DNA of 45,828 nt from an uncultured Hyphomicrobiaceae bacterium (GTDB lineage: Bacteria; Pseudomonadota; Alphaproteobacteria; Rhizobiales; Hyphomicrobiaceae), in contig CALMPK010000429.1 in the NCBI GenBank assembly GCA_937873575.1, positions 1 to 45,828 on the forward strand, in the 5' to 3' direction. Both the position numbers and the translations under genes were made by a program. Shown here one piece after another: positions 16,152 to 24,662 of this stretch. How positions within the stretch are numbered: position 1 is the first letter of the stretch; each line of letters starts with the position of its first letter. The notes beneath the pieces are model-generated. The model saw nothing but the letters and a program-made list of their open reading frames with translations, had not been told where the DNA came from and did not search any database.

Positions 16152-18652
16152 TGGGCGTGCTCGATTGCCTGACACGGCTGGTCAAGGCCGGGAAGATCAG
16201 CCAGCGTGTGGCCGACGACGCCAAGGCGATCCACGACGGCATGCTGAACGGCGACCTGCTGCGCGACATGGACGCAGCGACCGCCGACGCCTATGCGGCG
16301 ATCAAGACCGCCGAGATCATGGAAAAGGACGCCGCGGCCAAGAAGATGGAGCTCGCGCGCGCGACGGCGGCCTACAATCGGCTGTCCGACCGCATCAAGG
16401 ACCATCCAAACAGCGCGCTTTCCGGCTTCATGGCCGTGTACGTCAGCGACAACCGCGCCGCCGGCAAGGGCCTGTCAGGGGCTCCGCTCGACCGGACCAA
16501 CGTCGAATCCGTCACGCTCGACTATGCCTCGCGCCTCAAGACGATGGCGCACGACCTGATCGACAAGTACGAGCCCAAGGCGGCCGGCCTGCGTCAGGAC
16601 ACGCGCGGCATCCGCAACATGATCATGGAGAATTTCGGCGTCCAGACGGGCGACGCCATTGCGGCGGCGGCGGCCAACGGCTGGAAGAAGGCCATGGAAT
16701 GGGGCGAAACCCGCGCGAAGAACCTGGGCAAGGCGTTCGGGGAGGCCGAGAACTGGCGCCAGCCGCAGCGCTGGGACACCGGCCGCGTCAACAAGGCGGG
16801 CGAGGCGCAGTTCAAGGCCGATGTCATGGAGCACATCGAGGCCGGCGGCCTGAGCCTGCTCGACAAGGACACGGGCGCGATCGTCAAGAGCCCGGAGGAC
16901 ATCGCCCGCGTGCTCGCCCGCGCGACCGACGATATCCGCATGGACCAGGGCCGCGTCGGCGGTCGGCAGTCGATCTTCAACGACACGCAGCGCACGTTCA
17001 TCTTCTCGGACGGCAAGAAGGGCGCGGACGCCTACCTGAGCCTGATGGACAAGTACGGCTATGGCGAGGGCGGGTACTTCAATTCGCTGCAGGACCACAT
17101 CAACGGCATGAGCCGCGAGCTCGCGCTGATGGAAGTCGCCGGCCCGCGCTGGCGCGGCACGATGACAGCGCTTCTGAAAGAGGCGACCGAAACCGACGCG
17201 CGCCGGTCGCTCGACGCCTCGCCGAAGTCCCTCTGGGATCGAGCGGGCGACGCGCTCCTGCGCGGCGTGGGGCTGGAAGGCCGAATTGCGGCCGAGCGCC
17301 TGCACCAGTACATGACCGGCCAGCTGTCCGGGGCGGGCTCGGAAGTCGTTTCCGGCATGATGCAGGGCGCGCGGTCGTTCCTGACATCGACCAGCATGGG
17401 GTCGGCCATCGTCACCGCCGTCCCGGCCGACTCCGTAAACTGGCTCATGGCCGCCAATTTCCGCGGGCTCAACACGGGCCGCCTGGTCGGGGATGTCGTC
17501 AGCAGCTTCCTGACCAATGACGAAGCCGGCCGAGCCTTCGCGCTCAAGCTCGGGATCAACGCGCACGAAGCCTCGCGCGTCGCAATTGCGACCCGGCAGT
17601 ACGGCGACAGCATCCTGGGGAACAAGCTGCCGCAGCGCATGGCTGACACGGTGATCCGCGCGCAGGGCCTGCACAAATGGGACATGGCCATCGCGCAGAG
17701 CTTCACCAAGGAGTTCATGCAGTCGCTGGGCGAGCGCAAGCACCTGTCGTTCGATCAGGTCGACAAGGAGTTCAAGCAGTTCTTCACCGACTACGGCTTC
17801 ACGGCCGAGGATTGGGCGAAGATCCAGAAGGGCCAGACGATCGGCGTCGGCCCGGTGCAGGGGCTCGTGCTGGACAGTCTCGAGCACGACATCCGCGTGA
17901 AACTGGCGTCGGCGGTCTATGACGAGCGGCAATTCGCCTATCTGGCCGGCGGGACCGAGCGTGTCAGGGCAATCGCGACCGGCGGCGCGAAGGGCGGGAC
18001 CGGCGCAGGCGAGGCGGCCCGGTCGTTCTTCCTGTTCAAGCAGTTCCCGATGACGATCCTTTCGACCTGGGGCGTCCGCGCCGCGCAGGAGGCGCGCGCC
18101 GGCAACTGGTCGACCACGATCCAGCTTGGCCTGTTCCTGACGATGGCCGGCGCGCTCGCGCTGCAGGCCCGGCAGGTGATTCAGGGCAAAGACCCAAAGG
18201 ACATGAAGGACGGCTTTTTCTGGGCCGAGGCCGCGTTTCAGGGCGGCGCCATGGGTATCTACGGCGACTTCCTCAAGGAGGCGACCAGCCGTTCCGGGAC
18301 ATCCCTGACAGAGACGGCCCTTGGCCCGCTGGCCTCAATCCCGGCGGCGGCGCAGCGCCTGACATCGGGCGCGCGCCGGTCGGCCGAGAGCGGCGAGCAT
18401 GTCAACTTCGGGGCGGCGCTGGCCGAGGATTTCATCAAGTTCACGCCGGGGCTGTCGTCGCTGTGGTGGGCTCGCCTTCCGTTCAATCGCGGGATCGGCG
18501 ATGAAATCCGCCGGCAACTCGACCCGGACTACCCCAAGGCGTTCGCCCGGGCGCAGAAGCGGGCGCTCAAGGACCACAACCAGGAATATTTCTGGGCGCC
18601 GGGCGAAAGCGGGCCTTCGCGCGGGCCGAACATGGGGGCGATGTTCCAGTAG
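16151..18652 (+). CDS. Large internal virion protein D-like
   Basis: 833 residues starting MGVLDCLTRLVKAGKISQRV, mostly helical, with a hydrophobic, Ala/Gly-rich region near residues ~640-700 that could enter the inner membrane. Segments such as RSFFLFKQFPMTILSTWGVR (residues ~620-640) recur in ejection proteins of T7-like alphaproteobacterial phages as I recall them. Position just before the fibre and size suggest the inner-membrane or periplasmic part of the ejection channel. It has no lysozyme signature; that activity is in the 10006-13116 protein. Confidence 0.7.
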   Translation: MGVLDCLTRLVKAGKISQRVADDAKAIHDGMLNGDLLRDMDAATADAYAAIKTAEIMEKDAAAKKMELARATAAYNRLSDRIKDHPNSALSGFMAVYVSDNRAAGKGLSGAPLDRTNVESVTLDYASRLKTMAHDLIDKYEPKAAGLRQDTRGIRNMIMENFGVQTGDAIAAAAANGWKKAMEWGETRAKNLGKAFGEAENWRQPQRWDTGRVNKAGEAQFKADVMEHIEAGGLSLLDKDTGAIVKSPEDIARVLARATDDIRMDQGRVGGRQSIFNDTQRTFIFSDGKKGADAYLSLMDKYGYGEGGYFNSLQDHINGMSRELALMEVAGPRWRGTMTALLKEATETDARRSLDASPKSLWDRAGDALLRGVGLEGRIAAERLHQYMTGQLSGAGSEVVSGMMQGARSFLTSTSMGSAIVTAVPADSVNWLMAANFRGLNTGRLVGDVVSSFLTNDEAGRAFALKLGINAHEASRVAIATRQYGDSILGNKLPQRMADTVIRAQGLHKWDMAIAQSFTKEFMQSLGERKHLSFDQVDKEFKQFFTDYGFTAEDWAKIQKGQTIGVGPVQGLVLDSLEHDIRVKLASAVYDERQFAYLAGGTERVRAIATGGAKGGTGAGEAARSFFLFKQFPMTILSTWGVRAAQEARAGNWSTTIQLGLFLTMAGALALQARQVIQGKDPKDMKDGFFWAEAAFQGGAMGIYGDFLKEATSRSGTSLTETALGPLASIPAAAQRLTSGARRSAESGEHVNFGAALAEDFIKFTPGLSSLWWARLPFNRGIGDEIRRQLDPDYPKAFARAQKRALKDHNQEYFWAPGESGPSRGPNMGAMFQ

Positions 18653-18697
18653 CGCGAGTGCGTCGGATGGGGCGGGGGATCGCGGCATTGTCCGGGT

Positions 18698-20008
18698 ATG
18701 GCAACGCCTCCCGCAGTCCCCCCTGTTCCGGACGCAGATCGCTATTATGCGACTACGCTTGTCGTTCTCACGAACGAAATCAGCGTGCCGTTCCCGGTCT
18801 ATGGCGACGCGGAGGATCTTCGCGTCATCCTCGACGGCTCCGAGCTCCCACCGACTGATTACGGGTTTTATTCGGCCAGTGGGGCGACGGCGCTTCCGAT
18901 TGTCGATGGCCGGCTGACCTTCTCGCCGTCGATCGTCGGCAGCGTCGAAGTCGTCGGCAACTGGCAGCCGCGCCAGCTGGCCATGGCCACCGCGCCCGGC
19001 GTCGGCCGGCGCGAGTTCAACCAGATCGTCGGCACAATCGTTTCCGGCATGCGGGAACAGGCCCGTGCGATCCGTGACAAGACGCCCACGGCGCTTATCC
19101 CGGACGGGGCCGGCCCCCTCGCAAGCCGCCCAAATGCTGCCAGCGTGGCGTCCGGATACATTTACCTGCAGACCGACGACGCCAGCGGGAGGATTGTCTA
19201 TTACGTCGCGCAAAGCGGAGCGTGGTCGGCGGCGCTCTACGCCATAGGCCAGAAAGGCGACAAGGGCGACCCCGGCGACAATGGCCTGGACGGCTCGACC
19301 ACAGGCACGCTGCGCAATCGCTTGGTCAACCCATCGTTCCAGGTCAACACTCGCGAATATGTCAGCGGCGTGGCTCTGTCGGCGGGCAATTACGCGCATG
19401 ACCGCTGGAAGGCGGGCGGGGCCGGCTGCACGTACACATTCACGCCGGCCAAGCCCGACACCCAGATCACGATCCTTGCCGGCACATTGAAGCAGATCAT
19501 CCCGCCCGAAAACATCGAAGGCGGGAATTACGTGCTGTCATGGACCGGCACAGCGACTGCCCGCGTCAACGGCGGCAGCTATGCGGCGAGCCCGATTGCT
19601 GTGACTGGCCTGACGGCCGGTGTCGCCGTCACAATCGAAGTTTCTAGCGGGACTTTCAGCAAGCCGCAGTTCGAGCCTGGCACGACGCAAAGCGCGTTCG
19701 AGCGCCGGCCGCTGGAATACGAGGAAGCGGTTTGTGAGAAGCATTGCCGCTGGCTTCCGCTCGCAGCGTCTGGCCTGTCGTCGGCCGGATACCTCAACCT
19801 GCACTCGATCACCTTCCCGAAAATGTACGCGACGCCAACGATAGGGTCGCCGGTCGCTGACCCAAACCTGTCGCAGTCGGCGCTGAACCTGACATCCTAC
19901 GGGGTCACCAGCCTGACCCCGTACAGCGCCTATGTCAACGCGACTTCAACGGCGGCCGGCGCCTACGCGATCTATGGTTATCGCGCCCTTGCCGAAGCCG
20001 AATTGTGA
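18698..20008 (+). CDS. Tail fibre protein with T7-fibre-like N-terminus
   Basis: 436 residues. Residues ~10-110 resemble the T7 tail-fibre attachment domain (YYATTLVVLTNEISVPFPVY, then DYGFYS and RQLAMATAPGVGRREFNQI). A short collagen-like run GQKGDKGDPGDNGLDG follows near residue 187, then a Gly/Thr/Ser-rich beta domain that should carry receptor specificity. The N-terminal part would dock on the nozzle. It overlaps the next gene by four bases as GTGA. Confidence 0.75.
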   Translation: MATPPAVPPVPDADRYYATTLVVLTNEISVPFPVYGDAEDLRVILDGSELPPTDYGFYSASGATALPIVDGRLTFSPSIVGSVEVVGNWQPRQLAMATAPGVGRREFNQIVGTIVSGMREQARAIRDKTPTALIPDGAGPLASRPNAASVASGYIYLQTDDASGRIVYYVAQSGAWSAALYAIGQKGDKGDPGDNGLDGSTTGTLRNRLVNPSFQVNTREYVSGVALSAGNYAHDRWKAGGAGCTYTFTPAKPDTQITILAGTLKQIIPPENIEGGNYVLSWTGTATARVNGGSYAASPIAVTGLTAGVAVTIEVSSGTFSKPQFEPGTTQSAFERRPLEYEEAVCEKHCRWLPLAASGLSSAGYLNLHSITFPKMYATPTIGSPVADPNLSQSALNLTSYGVTSLTPYSAYVNATSTAAGAYAIYGYRALAEAEL

Positions 20009-20016
20009 GGGCTGTG

Positions 20017-21699
20017 ATGCTCAAGCGCGCAATTAGCATTCTGCTGACTCTGGCGACTCCGGCGTTTGGCGCAGAGACGATCCCGATTTCGGGACTGCCG
20101 CGCGCAAGCACGCCGCTCATCGGCACCGAGCAGGTTCCGATCGTACAGGGCGGCGTTACGCGCAAAATTTCAGCGCTCGATCTTGGCGCAACGGCCATCA
20201 AGCCGTTCAGCGGCGTCGCTTCGCAATGGCCGTGGCAGTTGGCGTCAGATGGCACTTGGACGCTTAAGCAGCCTGGCGCTACCGACGTAACGTTCACCCA
20301 ATCCGGCACGGGCGCTGTCGCCCGAACCGTTGGCGCGAAGCTGTCCGACTACATCATTGCTGCCGACTATGGCGTGAAGTGCGACAATTCCACCGATGAC
20401 ACGGCGGCGCTTTCTGTTGCATTCACGGCCGCCGCAGCGCTCAAGAAGAACCTCTTTGTGCAAGAGGGTACATGCCTGACGACGGGCCTGACCTATACAT
20501 CGGCAAGCTACGCCAACCAGTTTTCAATCCTCGGCGCTGGGCACAATCTCACGATCATCAAGAAGACTGGCGCTGGGTCTTCTCCCGTCCTGACGCTTGG
20601 TAGCAGTTCCGCAACCAACTTCATGTCGGACATTACGATACGCGGGATCACGTTCGACGGCGCTTCCTTCACGACCACGGATGCGATCCGCGCGTATGAC
20701 CTTGTGCGCTCGCGGTTCGATGGCGTCGTGGTCAAGAATGCGCAGAACGGCTTGCATCTCTATGGCGGCATATCTATTGACATAAAGGTTGAGGCCCTTT
20801 CCAACCAGATCGGTGTGAGGGCTGAAACGTTTTCATCGCTGGCAGGCGGCGGCGTTCCAAATGCCATCTGGATTCATCATAGCGTCATTACGGGCAACAG
20901 CCTTTGGGGCGTCAACTCCAGTGGCGGGACGCTGCTGAACATCTCTGACAGCGACATTGAGTCGAACGGGACCACGCTCGCGTCATCGCAGGGCGGCGTC
21001 TATGTAAGCGCTGTCTCTGGCGAGATGGGCGCGAATATCCGCTCGACGTGGTTTGAGGGGAACAAGGGCATAGCCGACATTTGGTTTAATGGCGGCGTCA
21101 GCACGTCCGAGAACAATTACTTTTTCTCGACTGCGCTTGAAGCGACCTACGACATTCAGGCGACGGCGGGAAACTACTACGTCAAGGGCGGCGTGCATCA
21201 CTTTGCCAAGACGCCGAACATATACGAATCCGCTGGCGCTGGTTCAGGCAACCTGATCGCATACGCAAAGGGCGCAGCGGTCACAATCGACACGAGCAAG
21301 ACGGCGCTGACGACCACGACCGCGATTGCGTATCCCCAGCCCGTCACCAGCGGCGGCGACTTTGCGTCAACCAAGGCTTCTGATGCTGGCGGGGTGAAAT
21401 TCGGGACCAACGGCAATTACGCCATCTCGGCTAACAGCCTCGCCAAGATGACGTTGAACGCATCCGGCGCTTACAGCCTCGTGGATGTGACGACGCCGTT
21501 TGCGTTCCCAACCTACACGATTGCGGGGCTTCCCGCGTGCTCGGCTTCGCTGCTCGGCTCTGGCGCTCTTGTCAGCAACGGGACGGCATTTGGCGTGGGT
21601 ACGTATGGATCGGCTGTCTCTGCGACTGGCGCTGTAACGCGCAAGGTCATTTGCACGAACACGGGTGGCCCGACGACTTACGCTTGGGCCTACGACTGA
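20017..21699 (+). CDS. Tail spike with right-handed beta-helix and apparent signal peptide
   Basis: About 560 residues from ATG 20017, which has GAGGG five bases upstream; an in-frame GTG at 20005 overlaps the fibre stop. The N-terminus MLKRAISILLTLATPAFGAE looks like a cleavable Sec signal, which is unusual for a tail spike. The segment YIIAADYGVKCDNSTDDTAA (residues ~108-130) is the classic pectate-lyase-3 entry of spike depolymerases, followed by many short beta repeats and a Gly/Thr C-terminus. It probably degrades or binds a surface polysaccharide. Confidence 0.75.
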   Translation: MLKRAISILLTLATPAFGAETIPISGLPRASTPLIGTEQVPIVQGGVTRKISALDLGATAIKPFSGVASQWPWQLASDGTWTLKQPGATDVTFTQSGTGAVARTVGAKLSDYIIAADYGVKCDNSTDDTAALSVAFTAAAALKKNLFVQEGTCLTTGLTYTSASYANQFSILGAGHNLTIIKKTGAGSSPVLTLGSSSATNFMSDITIRGITFDGASFTTTDAIRAYDLVRSRFDGVVVKNAQNGLHLYGGISIDIKVEALSNQIGVRAETFSSLAGGGVPNAIWIHHSVITGNSLWGVNSSGGTLLNISDSDIESNGTTLASSQGGVYVSAVSGEMGANIRSTWFEGNKGIADIWFNGGVSTSENNYFFSTALEATYDIQATAGNYYVKGGVHHFAKTPNIYESAGAGSGNLIAYAKGAAVTIDTSKTALTTTTAIAYPQPVTSGGDFASTKASDAGGVKFGTNGNYAISANSLAKMTLNASGAYSLVDVTTPFAFPTYTIAGLPACSASLLGSGALVSNGTAFGVGTYGSAVSATGAVTRKVICTNTGGPTTYAWAYD

Positions 21700-21717
21700 T
21701 CAACGGCGGGTGAACAC

Positions 21718-22104
21718 ATGAAGAAACTTGCTCTCATTGGCTCTCTGATCGTCGCTGCCGTCTTTGGCGTTGCGCAGGCGCAGAACACGACCGTCGCTCT
21801 TGGCGTGAACGGCGCCCAGGCCAGTTCAATCAACACAGGCTGGATCGTCCCAACCACCGTAACTCTGACGAGTGCGACAATTCTTGTCGGGACGACTCCC
21901 GCAGCCGGTCAGACATTCACCTTCACTTTGTTCGACGGTGCGAACAACCACGGATCTTGCACCATCAACAACGGGTCGTTTAGCTGCACGATCACGCCAA
22001 CTTCGCCTAGCGTGGCAGCATCGCAGCAGATTTTCATCCAAAGCGTGTTCTCCGCGACAAGCGGAAGCTCGAATATCCGCTATGTCGTCGGGTATTCGTC
22101 CTGA
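21718..22104 (+). CDS. Exported small beta-type protein, 128 aa
   Basis: It begins MKKLALIGSLIVAAVFGVAQ, a clear Sec signal peptide with likely cleavage after AQA. The mature part is Thr/Ser/Asn-rich and beta-type, with two cysteines (GSCTINNGSFSC) that could form a disulfide. It lies between the spike and the exported transglycosylase and overlaps the latter by one base (TGATG). No family recognised; a periplasmic or surface accessory of the spike is possible. Confidence 0.65.
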   Translation: MKKLALIGSLIVAAVFGVAQAQNTTVALGVNGAQASSINTGWIVPTTVTLTSATILVGTTPAAGQTFTFTLFDGANNHGSCTINNGSFSCTITPTSPSVAASQQIFIQSVFSATSGSSNIRYVVGYSS

Positions 22105-22601
22105 TGAAGCGCCTTATCCTCATCCTCGCCCTATGCCTTACGCCAGCCGTGGGGCATGCGCAGAACGCGCTTGAATGGGCGGCAGGCGGCATGGGCCGCA
22201 TCGTGCAGCCGTTGCGCCCTGCGGCGGCCGAGCGTCGCGCTGTTGAGCCCCGCGGCGCGATCCAGACCATGATTGCAGAACACGTTTCTGCGCGCATCGG
22301 TTCCCAATGGGTCAGCACAGCATTGCGGATCGCGAAGATCGAAAGCGGCTTCCGCTGCAACGCGCGCAACGGTCGAGCGGTCGGCATTTTCCAGAACACT
22401 CGGCCGGAAGCGTTTGGCGTGTCACGCGCGGCTGCCCTGACATGCGAGGGCGGCATACGCGCTGGGGTTGCGCATATGGCCCGCTGCATCGCCATGGGCG
22501 CGCGGACGCCCTCGCAGCAGATGACCTGTCACAACACGGGCAACCCGTTCGCGCGAGGCCGCGTCGAACGCGCCTATCGCGTCGCTCTTTCAGGAGGCTG
22601 A
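22104..22601 (+). CDS. Exported lytic transglycosylase (SLT-type)
   Basis: 165 residues with a Sec signal (MKRLILILALCLTPAVGHAQ). The catalytic core has RIAKIESGF with Glu80 as likely acid, and GIFQ at 94-97, the usual pair of SLT-type motifs. Four cysteines (85, 114, 128, 142) may form periplasmic disulfides. It would cleave glycan strands in the periplasm. The tight cluster with the spike gene, the small exported protein and the endopeptidase suggests either lysis or an entry/conversion role. Confidence 0.75.
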   Translation: MKRLILILALCLTPAVGHAQNALEWAAGGMGRIVQPLRPAAAERRAVEPRGAIQTMIAEHVSARIGSQWVSTALRIAKIESGFRCNARNGRAVGIFQNTRPEAFGVSRAAALTCEGGIRAGVAHMARCIAMGARTPSQQMTCHNTGNPFARGRVERAYRVALSGG

Positions 22602-22602
22602 C

Positions 22603-23118
22603 ATGTCTGATCTCTTCTATCCGCCGTGGCTGAAAGAGGCCGCGAAGAATCTTGGCGTCGCAGAAGGACCGGGAGCCAAGGACAATCCGACCGTCGTCAA
22701 ATTCTACGCCGACGCGGGCTTTCCGGGCATCAAGCACGATGAGGTCGCGTGGTGCGCGGCCTTCGTCGGCGCCATGCTGAAACGCGCAGGATACAAGCCT
22801 TCCGGCTCGCTCGCGGCGCGCTCCTACGAGACTTTCGGCGCCAAGCTGCACCAGCCCATGTACGGCTGCATCGGCGTGAAGAAGCGCGCCGGCGGCGGCT
22901 GGCTCGGGCATGTCGGCTTCGTCGTCGGCTTCGGCGCCGGCAAGGTCTGGATGCTCGGCGGCAACCAGGGCGACAAGGTGAGCGTCGCCGCTTTCCCGGC
23001 CTCGCAATTCACCGCCTTCGTCGTGCCGTCGGGCACGGTCCTGTCCGCGCTCTCGTCATGTCCAGCGACGCCGCCGGCGAACATGAAGGCGATGGCCGGC
23101 GCGGTCAGCGAAGCATGA
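22603..23118 (+). CDS. Endolysin, Cys/His peptidase (TIGR02594-like)
   Basis: 171 residues. Cys51 in EVAWCAAFVGAMLKRAG, His103 in GWLGHVGFVVGF and Asn121 in LGGNQGDKVSV form the Cys-His-polar triad of CHAP/NlpC-type amidase-endopeptidases. The pattern matches the TIGR02594 family, commonly annotated as phage endolysin-like. No signal peptide is seen, so holin-dependent release is expected. It overlaps the next micro-lipoprotein gene by four bases (ATGA). Confidence 0.8.
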   Translation: MSDLFYPPWLKEAAKNLGVAEGPGAKDNPTVVKFYADAGFPGIKHDEVAWCAAFVGAMLKRAGYKPSGSLAARSYETFGAKLHQPMYGCIGVKKRAGGGWLGHVGFVVGFGAGKVWMLGGNQGDKVSVAAFPASQFTAFVVPSGTVLSALSSCPATPPANMKAMAGAVSEA

Positions 23119-23231
23119 AGATCGCCGCCGCCCTCATCGCCGCCGTGTTCCTCACGGCCTGCGTTCTCGCGCTCTCGGGTTGCAGCCTGCGGTGCACCGG
23201 AGAATCCATCGGCTGCGGGCCGCTCAAGTGA
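23115..23231 (+). CDS. Micro-lipoprotein 1, Rz1-like candidate (38 aa)
   Basis: The ATG overlaps the endolysin stop. The protein has a lipoprotein signal ending in the lipobox ALSGC and a mature part of only ~17 residues (CSLRCTGESIGCGPLK). Such tiny Cys-lipoproteins after endolysins are often o-spanins, but no i-spanin is embedded around it. It resembles the next gene product (GCS-3 residues-C). Confidence 0.6.
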   Translation: MKIAAALIAAVFLTACVLALSGCSLRCTGESIGCGPLK

Positions 23232-23338
23232 GGGCGGCGCGCATCGCCCTCATCGCCCTTGCGCTGGCGGCCTGCGCCGGATGCTCGGCCGCGTGCGTGA
23301 TCGGTAATTCGATCGTCAATCCCGCATCTGCAAACTGA
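23228..23338 (+). CDS. Micro-lipoprotein 2 (36 aa)
   Basis: GTG start overlapping the previous TGA as GTGA. The sequence runs through a hydrophobic signal to ALAACAGCSAACVIGNS, with two possible lipidation cysteines. The mature part (CSAACVIGNSIVNPASAN) resembles micro-lipoprotein 1, so the pair may come from a duplication. Possible outer-membrane spanin subunit. Confidence 0.5.
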   Translation: MRAARIALIALALAACAGCSAACVIGNSIVNPASAN

Positions 23339-23351
23339 AAGGAAAATCAAC

Positions 23352-23642
23352 ATGCAGCCTCTCACCGCCGCCGGATTCCAGCAGTACGTCCGCATCGCGC
23401 TCTACATGATCTTCGCGATGCTCGCGAAGCAGGGCTACAGCGTGCCGGATTCGACGACGGCGCTGATCGCCGGAATCGTCGGCATCCTCGCCACGCTGGC
23501 GTGGACGGTCTACGGGACGCGCCTCAATGCGCTCATCGCCGCCGTCGCCGCCTCGCCCGACGTGAAGAAGATCATCGTGGCCGATCCCGCGCAGGCCAGC
23601 GCCGTGCCGAGCCCGAAGGTCGTCTCGGGAAACGCGCCTTGA
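23352..23642 (+). CDS. Holin-like membrane protein, 96 aa
   Basis: Two hydrophobic segments are seen: YVRIALYMIFAMLAKQGY (residues ~12-29) and ALIAGIVGILATLAWTVYG (~37-55), followed by a soluble Ala/Pro tail. Size, topology and placement after the endolysin fit a small holin, resembling the Pam3-gp28 type as I recall it. It has a strong AAAGGA ribosome-binding site and overlaps the next gene by four bases (TTGA). Confidence 0.65.
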   Translation: MQPLTAAGFQQYVRIALYMIFAMLAKQGYSVPDSTTALIAGIVGILATLAWTVYGTRLNALIAAVAASPDVKKIIVADPAQASAVPSPKVVSGNAP

Positions 23643-23926
23643 GCGCCCTGTCGCCGCAGGCGGAAGCGCTCATCAAGGCCGCTGCGGCGTTCGTTAAGGA
23701 CGACGGCCCCGGCCTCATCGCGGCATTGAAGGCGCACAAGTGGTCCGACGCGGCATGGCTCGCGGCGACGGACGGCCTGCAGATCGCAGCCAAGGCGGGC
23801 GTGCCATACGCGGGGCTGGCGGCGACGCTGATCCCGTTCGTGCGCTACGCGGCCAGTCACCCTCATAACTCCGGGGAAGGCGGCATAGGCGCCGCCCCCG
23901 AAGGCAACTCGAGCGTTCAAATCTGA
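23639..23926 (+). CDS. Hypothetical protein of lysis region, 95 aa, TTG start
   Basis: TTG start overlapping the previous TGA, with GGGAA about nine bases upstream. The protein is Ala-rich and helical (QAEALIKAAAAFVKDDGPG, then YAGLAATLIPFVRYAAS) and may associate with the membrane weakly. The tail is Gly/Ser-rich. Coupled translation with the holin-like gene suggests a lysis-related job, but there is no motif. Confidence 0.5.
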   Translation: MSALSPQAEALIKAAAAFVKDDGPGLIAALKAHKWSDAAWLAATDGLQIAAKAGVPYAGLAATLIPFVRYAASHPHNSGEGGIGAAPEGNSSVQI

Positions 23927-23937
23927 AAGGTCACGCC

Positions 23938-24237
23938 ATGAAGCGCATCCTCATCCTCGCCGCCCTGCTGCTGCCGATCGCCGGCTGCGCGAAGATCCTC
24001 GCACTCCGCGACCAGCTGGCCGACCCGAAGTCGGCGCAGGCGCTGGCCGTCGCCAAAGGCTGGGCGCAGATCGTGACCTGCCAGGTCGCCAACCTGTCGG
24101 CCGTCGCCGGCAAGATCGAATCCGCGGTCAGCGCTGACAAGGCGATCGTCGACACCACGGGCAAGGTATTTACCGTCAGCAGCCTGGTTTGCCAGTCGCT
24201 CGGCGGGACCGTCACCAGCCTGCAATCCGTGAAATAG
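23938..24237 (+). CDS. Lipoprotein, 99 aa
   Basis: The N-terminus MKRILILAALLLPIAGCAK has a clear lipobox (IAGC). The mature part is Ala/Val/Ser-rich and helical with two further cysteines. AAAGGTCACGCC before the ATG is a good ribosome-binding site. It belongs to the lysis/accessory end of the late operon and could be an o-spanin-like or surface-exclusion lipoprotein; neither is shown. Confidence 0.6.
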   Translation: MKRILILAALLLPIAGCAKILALRDQLADPKSAQALAVAKGWAQIVTCQVANLSAVAGKIESAVSADKAIVDTTGKVFTVSSLVCQSLGGTVTSLQSVK

Positions 24238-24247
24238 GCCGAGAGGC

Positions 24248-24282
24248 GGGGCAACGCGGCGCCTAGGAACGCCGCGCGCCCC
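24248..24282 (+). terminator. Strong hairpin near the end of the late operon
   Basis: GGGG (24248-24251) pairs with CCCC (24279-24282), and CGCGGCG (24255-24261) with CGCCGCG (24270-24276), around an eight-base loop. There is no U-tract, and two small genes follow, so partial termination or RNA processing is likely. Confidence 0.5.
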
Positions 24283-24307
24283 TGACCATCGCCAGAAAGG
24301 GCCGGCA

Positions 24308-24370
24308 ATGGCTGACACAGCGTATCCCCACCGCGCTTGCGGAATTATTAACGAAGGGCTGCGGCCATGA
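24308..24370 (+). CDS. 20-aa peptide coupled to the next gene
   Basis: The frame MADTAYPHRACGIINEGLRP has AAAGGG eight bases before its ATG, and its TGA overlaps the next ATG (ATGA at 24367). This is the classic layout of a translated leader ORF. It could be a coupling leader rather than a functional peptide. Confidence 0.4.
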   Translation: MADTAYPHRACGIINEGLRP

Positions 24371-24612
24371 CACGGCCGATCTACGACGGGCGGATCACGC
24401 TCGGCAACATCATGACCATCGTTTCGATGTTCGTTGGAGCCGTGATCGCCTACGCCAACTTCGTGTCAGACCGCGCGCTGCTGTCGCAGCGCATGACCTC
24501 GATCGAGAAGCGCCTGGACAGCCGCGACGGCGATCATGACCGGATCGTGTCGATGGAAGCCGACATCAAGATCATCCGCTCGCTGCTCGAAAAGGCTGTG
24601 CGCCAGCCGTAG
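24367..24612 (+). CDS. Membrane-anchored coiled-coil protein, 81 aa
   Basis: One transmembrane segment (ITLGNIMTIVSMFVGAVIAY, residues ~10-29) followed by a charged coiled coil (RMTSIEKRLDSRDGDHDRI, then EADIKIIRSLLEKAV). The topology suits an i-spanin- or holin-regulator-like protein, though it is shorter than Rz. Last gene of the rightward late operon, convergent with the leftward early operon. Confidence 0.6.
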   Translation: MTRPIYDGRITLGNIMTIVSMFVGAVIAYANFVSDRALLSQRMTSIEKRLDSRDGDHDRIVSMEADIKIIRSLLEKAVRQP

Positions 24613-24662
24613 GGCCGCGTCACTCCCCCTCCTTGGCCGAAAGAATGGCGAGGAGGAGGGCG
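24613..24662. other. Convergent intergenic region
   Basis: The late (+) and early (-) operons meet here. CCCTCC near 24625 can pair with GGAGGG near 24655 around a GC-rich loop, followed by a T-rich stretch (ATTGTATTTTT), so a shared weak terminator is possible. I see no tRNA-like core that would mark attP. Confidence 0.35.

Noticed and set aside
13713..16175. 820-aa minus-strand ORF opposite an ejection protein gene
   Set aside because: Same type of antisense shadow; composition is Arg/Leu/Asp-rich without domains, while the plus strand encodes a recognisable DdrB-like domain.
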